Positions 6,079-8,433 of a stretch of 8,433 nt of DNA are shown piece after piece. The DNA is from CAYFPS01 sp964345075 (GTDB lineage: Bacteria; CAIWAD01), in assembly GCA_964345075.1 (NCBI GenBank), contig CAYFPS010000046.1, positions 1 through 8,433 on the forward strand, in the 5' to 3' direction. The stretch's first letter is position 1; every line of letters starts with the position of its first letter. The notes under the pieces are model-generated. The model did no database searches. It saw only the letters and a list, made by a program, of their open reading frames with translations, and had not been told where the DNA came from. The translations under genes and the position numbers were made by a program.

Positions 6079-6318
6079 TCCCGCCCTCCGGTGGCCTTCA
6101 CTGCGGCTCGCACGTTGCCGAGACAGCACGACCCCTGCGGGTTGGTCTCGGGGCAGCGGTCCTCGCCTCGACGACAGTGCTCGGTGATCACGTCCGGAAT
6201 CGTCGATGCCCCGGTGCGCGCCACCTCCTCCTCGACGTCGGCGACGGAGTACGCAAAGCAGTAGCAGAGCGTGCGGTCCGGTGACTCTTCCTTCTGACCA
6301 ATCCTCACCGGGGTCGCC
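6079..6318 (-). pseudogene. 5'-truncated CopZ-like [2Fe-2S] protein gene, copy 2
   Basis: Read on the minus strand this gives VRIGQKEESPDRTLCYCF, then YSVADVEEEVARTGASTIPD, then RCPETNPQGSCCLGNVRAAV, the BFD-like [2Fe-2S] domain of CopZ-type copper chaperones with its C-x-C and C-C cysteines intact. The N-terminal zinc-binding domain that normally precedes VRIGQKE is absent; homology ends near 6310-6318 and the sequence beyond belongs to the leader of the second AbiE module. The frame has no stop at the expected end and runs on antisense into the amidotransferase gene, which also argues for a decayed gene. A short in-frame ATG near 6350 could in principle express the iron-sulfur domain alone. 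It is the more complete relative of 2160-2266. Confidence 0.72.
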
Positions 6319-6360
6319 CTTGGGAGAGCCCGCGCTGGTCGGTAGGGCATCCGGCGGAAA

Positions 6361-6372
6361 TCGTGGCCACGA
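6361..6372. promoter_or_regulatory. 12-bp palindrome before the second AbiE pair
   Basis: TCGTGGCCACGA is a perfect palindrome ending four bases before an in-frame ATG at 6377 and 28 bases before the ATG at 6401. By position it could be an AbiEi operator, but nothing else supports this and short GC-rich palindromes occur by chance. No clear -35/-10 pair was found in 6319-6400. Confidence 0.25.
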
Positions 6373-6400
6373 GCCCATGACGTGGCTACATCTACCTCCG

Positions 6401-6979
6401 ATGCGCACCCTGGACGACCTCCCTAACGCCTTCACCTACGCCGCTGCACGTGACGCGGGCCTCTCCGATCGCCGCCTCCGCGCGCTTGTCGAAGACGGCA
6501 CACTGGAGCGCCTGGGCCGGGGTACCTACCGGAAGGCGAACGCACCCCTCGCCGATGTCGACCTCATCGAGATCGCGCTCCGTGCCCCCGATGCCACGCT
6601 CTGCCTGACGTCTGCGCTCGCCCATCACGACCTGACCGACGCCATCCCCCCTGTGATCGAGATCGCTCTGCCGAGATCCCGGCGCCCGCCCAGCGTCGCG
6701 GCCCCAGTGAAGTGGCACCGCTTCCAGGAAGACACGTTCGCGCTGGGTCGCGAGCAGATCGCGGTGGACGAGGGGCTGGTCCTGGGCATCTACAGCGCCG
6801 AGCGTTCCATCATCGACGCATTTCGTCTTCGCCACCAGGAGGGCGAAGACGTGGCGGTGGAAGCTCTCAAGCGATGGCTCCGTCGACCGGGCGCAGTCCC
6901 AGCCCAGTTACTGCTGCTGGCCCGTTCCTTTCCAAAGGTCGAGCCCTCCTTGCTGCGCGCGCTACAGGTACTGCTGTGA
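6401..6979 (+). CDS. AbiEi-family antitoxin of a type IV toxin-antitoxin system (module 2)
   Basis: A 192-residue protein with the short AbiEi form. The N-terminal winged helix is clear: FTYAAARDAGLSDRRLRALV (residues 11-30) followed by the wing GTLERLGRGTYRK (33-45). The C-terminal part contains LCLTSALAHHDLTDAIPPVI and then YSAERSIIDAFRLRH (131-145), the equivalent of the ERTLVD motif in module 1. The start is uncertain: ATG 6401 gives a family-like N-terminus (MRTLDDLPNAFTY), while ATG 6377 would add eight residues, and neither has a good Shine-Dalgarno sequence. The stop overlaps the toxin start by four bases (GTGA). It is much shorter than the module 1 antitoxin and differs in sequence, so it belongs to another AbiEi subfamily. 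Confidence 0.86.
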   Translation: MRTLDDLPNAFTYAAARDAGLSDRRLRALVEDGTLERLGRGTYRKANAPLADVDLIEIALRAPDATLCLTSALAHHDLTDAIPPVIEIALPRSRRPPSVAAPVKWHRFQEDTFALGREQIAVDEGLVLGIYSAERSIIDAFRLRHQEGEDVAVEALKRWLRRPGAVPAQLLLLARSFPKVEPSLLRALQVLL

Positions 6980-7869
6980 GACGCCGCCCGACTCACGCCG
7001 ACGTGGCCGGCGCCAGCTACCTCGCTCTCCGCAAGCTCGCGCGTGAACAGGGGCGCCCGACGGCGGAGCTCTTGCAGCTGTACGCCCTCGAGGGCTTCCT
7101 CGCGCGCCTTGCGCGCTCTCCTCATCGGGACCGGCTCGTGCTCAAGGGAGGGGTCCTGCTCGCCGCGTTCGATCTTCGCCGCCCCACCCGGGACATCGAC
7201 TTCCTCGCCCTCGAAGTCGACAGCGAACCCACAGCCGTGGCGAAGCTCGTGGCCGAAATAGCGGGCATCGAGTTGGACGATGGCCTGGCGTTCCTAGTCG
7301 ATACGCTCACCGCGTCGGTCATCCGCGACGACGACATCTACCCGGGGATCCGGGCCCGTCTCCAGGTCCAACTGGCGACGGCGAAGATGCGCTTCCAGGC
7401 GGACATCAACGTCGGCGACCCTGTCGTGCCTCGGGCGCTCACGACGGAGATCCCGACGCTCCTGCCCGGACAGCACCCCAACGTCCAAGTGCTCGCCTAC
7501 CCGCGCACCATGGTCGTGGCCGAGAAGCTGGTGACGGCGCTGCAGCGCGGGCGGGCGAGCACCCGCTGGCGAGACTTCGCGGACCTGCATGTGATGCTGG
7601 ATCAGGGTGACTTGGACGACGCTCAGGTGACGGCATCCATCGCCGCCGTGGCGCACCATCGGCAGGTCCCGCTCGCCTCGATCGGCGAGACGCTGGCGGG
7701 CATGTCGGAGGCGGCCCAGCCTCGATGGCAGGCATGGCTCGACAAGCACGGGATGGATGGCCGGGTTCCGCGCTCGTTCGCCGAGGTGCTGCGGGTGCTC
7801 GACACCAGAACGCGGGATTGGATCACCGCGGCAACCGAGGCGGATTCGAACTCCGATCCGCCTGATTGA
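6976..7869 (+). CDS. AbiEii-family nucleotidyltransferase toxin (module 2)
   Basis: A 297-residue AbiEii-type nucleotidyltransferase. Catalytic motif: LVLKGGVLLAAF (residues 55-66) then TRDIDFLAL (71-79), with Asp73 and Asp75 as metal ligands; the usual small residue after GG is Val here instead of Ser or Thr. A third acidic site may be Asp143 in FQADINVGD. The distal motif is VVAEKLVTALQRGRASTRWRD (starting at 180), with Lys184 and FADL after it, matching the K...RD..DL signature of the family. The GTG at 6976 overlaps the antitoxin stop by four bases, which indicates coupled translation; earlier starts lie inside the antitoxin gene. The last codons form half of a hairpin (7838-7863), so transcript end and coding end overlap. 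It is only distantly related to the toxin at 945-1928. Confidence 0.88.
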   Translation: MRRRPTHADVAGASYLALRKLAREQGRPTAELLQLYALEGFLARLARSPHRDRLVLKGGVLLAAFDLRRPTRDIDFLALEVDSEPTAVAKLVAEIAGIELDDGLAFLVDTLTASVIRDDDIYPGIRARLQVQLATAKMRFQADINVGDPVVPRALTTEIPTLLPGQHPNVQVLAYPRTMVVAEKLVTALQRGRASTRWRDFADLHVMLDQGDLDDAQVTASIAAVAHHRQVPLASIGETLAGMSEAAQPRWQAWLDKHGMDGRVPRSFAEVLRVLDTRTRDWITAATEADSNSDPPD

Positions 7870-7886
7870 ACCGGGACGCTTCCCGG
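7838..7886. terminator. Two adjacent hairpins at the end of AbiE module 2
   Basis: AGGCGGAT (7838-7845) and ATCCGCCT (7856-7863) form a perfect 8-bp stem with a 10-base loop spanning the last codons of the toxin gene. CCGGGA (7871-7876) and TCCCGG (7881-7886) form a 6-bp stem with a 4-base loop just after the stop. No T-tract follows either, so intrinsic termination is not certain. The loop side of the first contains the tRNA-like 12-mer GGATTCGAACTC shared with 1943-1954. Confidence 0.4.
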
Positions 7887-7951
7887 ATACTCCGCGAGAT
7901 CGGGCCGCGCCTGCCCATTCGCTCGAACTCGTCGGCGCCGAAAACGACCGT

Positions 7952-7983
7952 AGCCCCTGGGCATTCGTAGACACCCAGGGGCT
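7952..7983. terminator. Perfect 10-bp GC-rich hairpin, possible terminator
   Basis: AGCCCCTGGG (7952-7961) and CCCAGGGGCT (7974-7983) are perfectly complementary around a 12-base loop. The stem is strong enough for a terminator in high-GC DNA, though no T-run follows on either strand. It ends eight bases before the X-tail repeat, so it could instead be part of the repeat boundary or a protein-binding site. The remainder of 7870-7991 shows no gene. Confidence 0.45.
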
Positions 7984-7991
7984 CGCTGAAA

Positions 7992-8090
7992 TGGTCGGGG
8001 TGGGCGAATGATTATCGAACTTTCTGGATCGATCCGGGACCGGGGTGGTCGGAGGTCGAGGTGGCGGCGATGCTGGAGCGGGCGGGGTGA
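7992..8090 (+). pseudogene. C-terminal remnant of unidentified protein X, copy 3
   Basis: Ungapped 99-base match to 2061-2159, ending in the same TGA, encoding WANDYRTFWIDPGPGW and then SEVEVAAMLERAG. As in copy 1 the homology begins at a TGGTCG and is preceded by the spacer of an AbiE module rather than by the rest of a gene; a TAG in this frame at 7968-7970 closes it. After the stop the CopZ-like remnant found beside the other two copies is missing, and the sequence leads into a transposase end. Confidence 0.6.
8001..8035. repeat. 35-bp direct repeat core, right copy
   Basis: Identical to 2070-2104 and in the same orientation, 5,931 bases away. The copy ends in GGATCGATCC and differs from the left copy at the next base, so the 14-base palindrome of the left copy is reduced to 10 bases. 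Confidence 0.8.
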
Positions 8091-8150
8091 ATGGAGCTCA
8101 TCGCTGCGGCGCCCCTGTCAGCGGGTGCGGCTCCTCTCATGTGACCTCCC

Positions 8151-8432
8151 TCAGGCCGCCCGCCGCAGGTCCACGAGTTCGCCCTCGTCGAACCTTGCTA
8201 GGTGGTTGCGCTCCAGCTCTCGCCGCGCGTGGAAGTGGAGGTAGGCGTCGAGGTGGCCGGATGCCCGCAGGGAGCGGAGCTTCAGCACGGCCTCCGCACC
8301 CGGCAGGCCCCAGCGCGCGCCGGTGATGTCCATGCGGTCGCGGACCAGGGACCGGCACGCGCCCTCGATGACGCCCGAGGCTGTCTTGTCCCGCCCAGCT
8401 GGCCCAGCTCCATCCCAGCGTAGATTCCCTGT
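8151..8432 (-). CDS. ISKra4-type transposase, C-terminal part (runs off the window)
   Basis: Ninety-three residues of a protein whose 5' end lies beyond the right edge. TASGVIEGACRSL, then VRDRMDITGARWGLPGAEAV, then LKLRSLRASGHLDAYLHFH match the end of the catalytic domain of ISKra4-family transposases, which have SGVxEGACRxLVKDRM and TGARW signatures. The glutamate in VIEGAC is in the position of the last catalytic acidic residue of this DDE family. The frame is open to the edge with no frameshift. About 60 bases separate the stop from the X tail at 8090; I could not identify the terminal inverted repeat of the element there. It marks the right boundary of the mosaic and is a plausible agent for some of the rearrangements. 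Confidence 0.8.
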   Translation of the reverse strand, partial: TGNLRWDGAGPAGRDKTASGVIEGACRSLVRDRMDITGARWGLPGAEAVLKLRSLRASGHLDAYLHFHARRELERNHLARFDEGELVDLRRAA

Positions 8433-8433
8433 A

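Noticed and set aside
5832..6350. Treating the minus-strand frame containing the [2Fe-2S] domain as an intact 172-residue gene
   Set aside because: Its last half is antisense to the amidotransferase gene and its first residues do not match the family; only about 6079-6318 is homologous to CopZ-like proteins.
1..8433. CRISPR arrays or other regularly spaced repeats
   Set aside because: The only repeats are the long dispersed copies of pseudogene ends; no short repeat with regular spacing is present.

Overview
The window is GC-rich accessory DNA, roughly two-thirds G+C by eye, with strong third-position GC. GTG starts, tight gene overlaps and the protein families suggest a high-GC bacterium. 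An actinobacterium or a myxobacterium-like lineage fits best, but no gene here fixes the taxonomy.

Layout from left to right: (1) 148-1928 holds a complete type IV (AbiE) toxin-antitoxin pair, an AbiEi antitoxin followed by an AbiEii nucleotidyltransferase toxin overlapping by one base. (2) 1929-2274 has no intact gene. It carries the last 33 codons of an unidentified protein, called X here, and a frameshifted minus-strand scrap of a CopZ-like [2Fe-2S] protein. (3) 2275-6006 is a compact five-gene operon behind a clear promoter and a 26-bp palindromic operator. It encodes an ArsR-type regulator fused to rhodanese, a DsrE-family protein, a SAM methyltransferase, a sulfide:quinone oxidoreductase-like flavoprotein, and a YafJ-type class II glutamine amidotransferase. 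(4) 6007-6376 again holds remnants of X and of the CopZ-like gene, here with its whole [2Fe-2S] domain. (5) 6401-7869 is a second, clearly different AbiE pair overlapping by four bases. (6) 7870-8090 has strong hairpins and a third copy of the X tail. (7) 8151 to the right edge is the C-terminal part of an ISKra4-type transposase on the minus strand.

The first four operon genes point to handling of sulfide or persulfide sulfur. The SQR-like flavoprotein would oxidise sulfide, with both redox cysteines present. The DsrE protein and the rhodanese would carry or transfer sulfane sulfur, and the HTH-rhodanese fusion would sense it and control the promoter. The jobs of the methyltransferase and amidotransferase are unclear and are the most open biochemical question.

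The region is a mosaic. The sulfur operon is bracketed by direct copies of the X/CopZ remnants 3,919 bp apart. A larger 5,931-bp segment (operon plus second AbiE) is bracketed by two ungapped 99-bp X-tail copies that share a 35-bp identical core. Two AbiE modules, pseudogene scraps and a transposase end suggest an island built by repeated recombination, with the toxin-antitoxin pairs possibly stabilising it.
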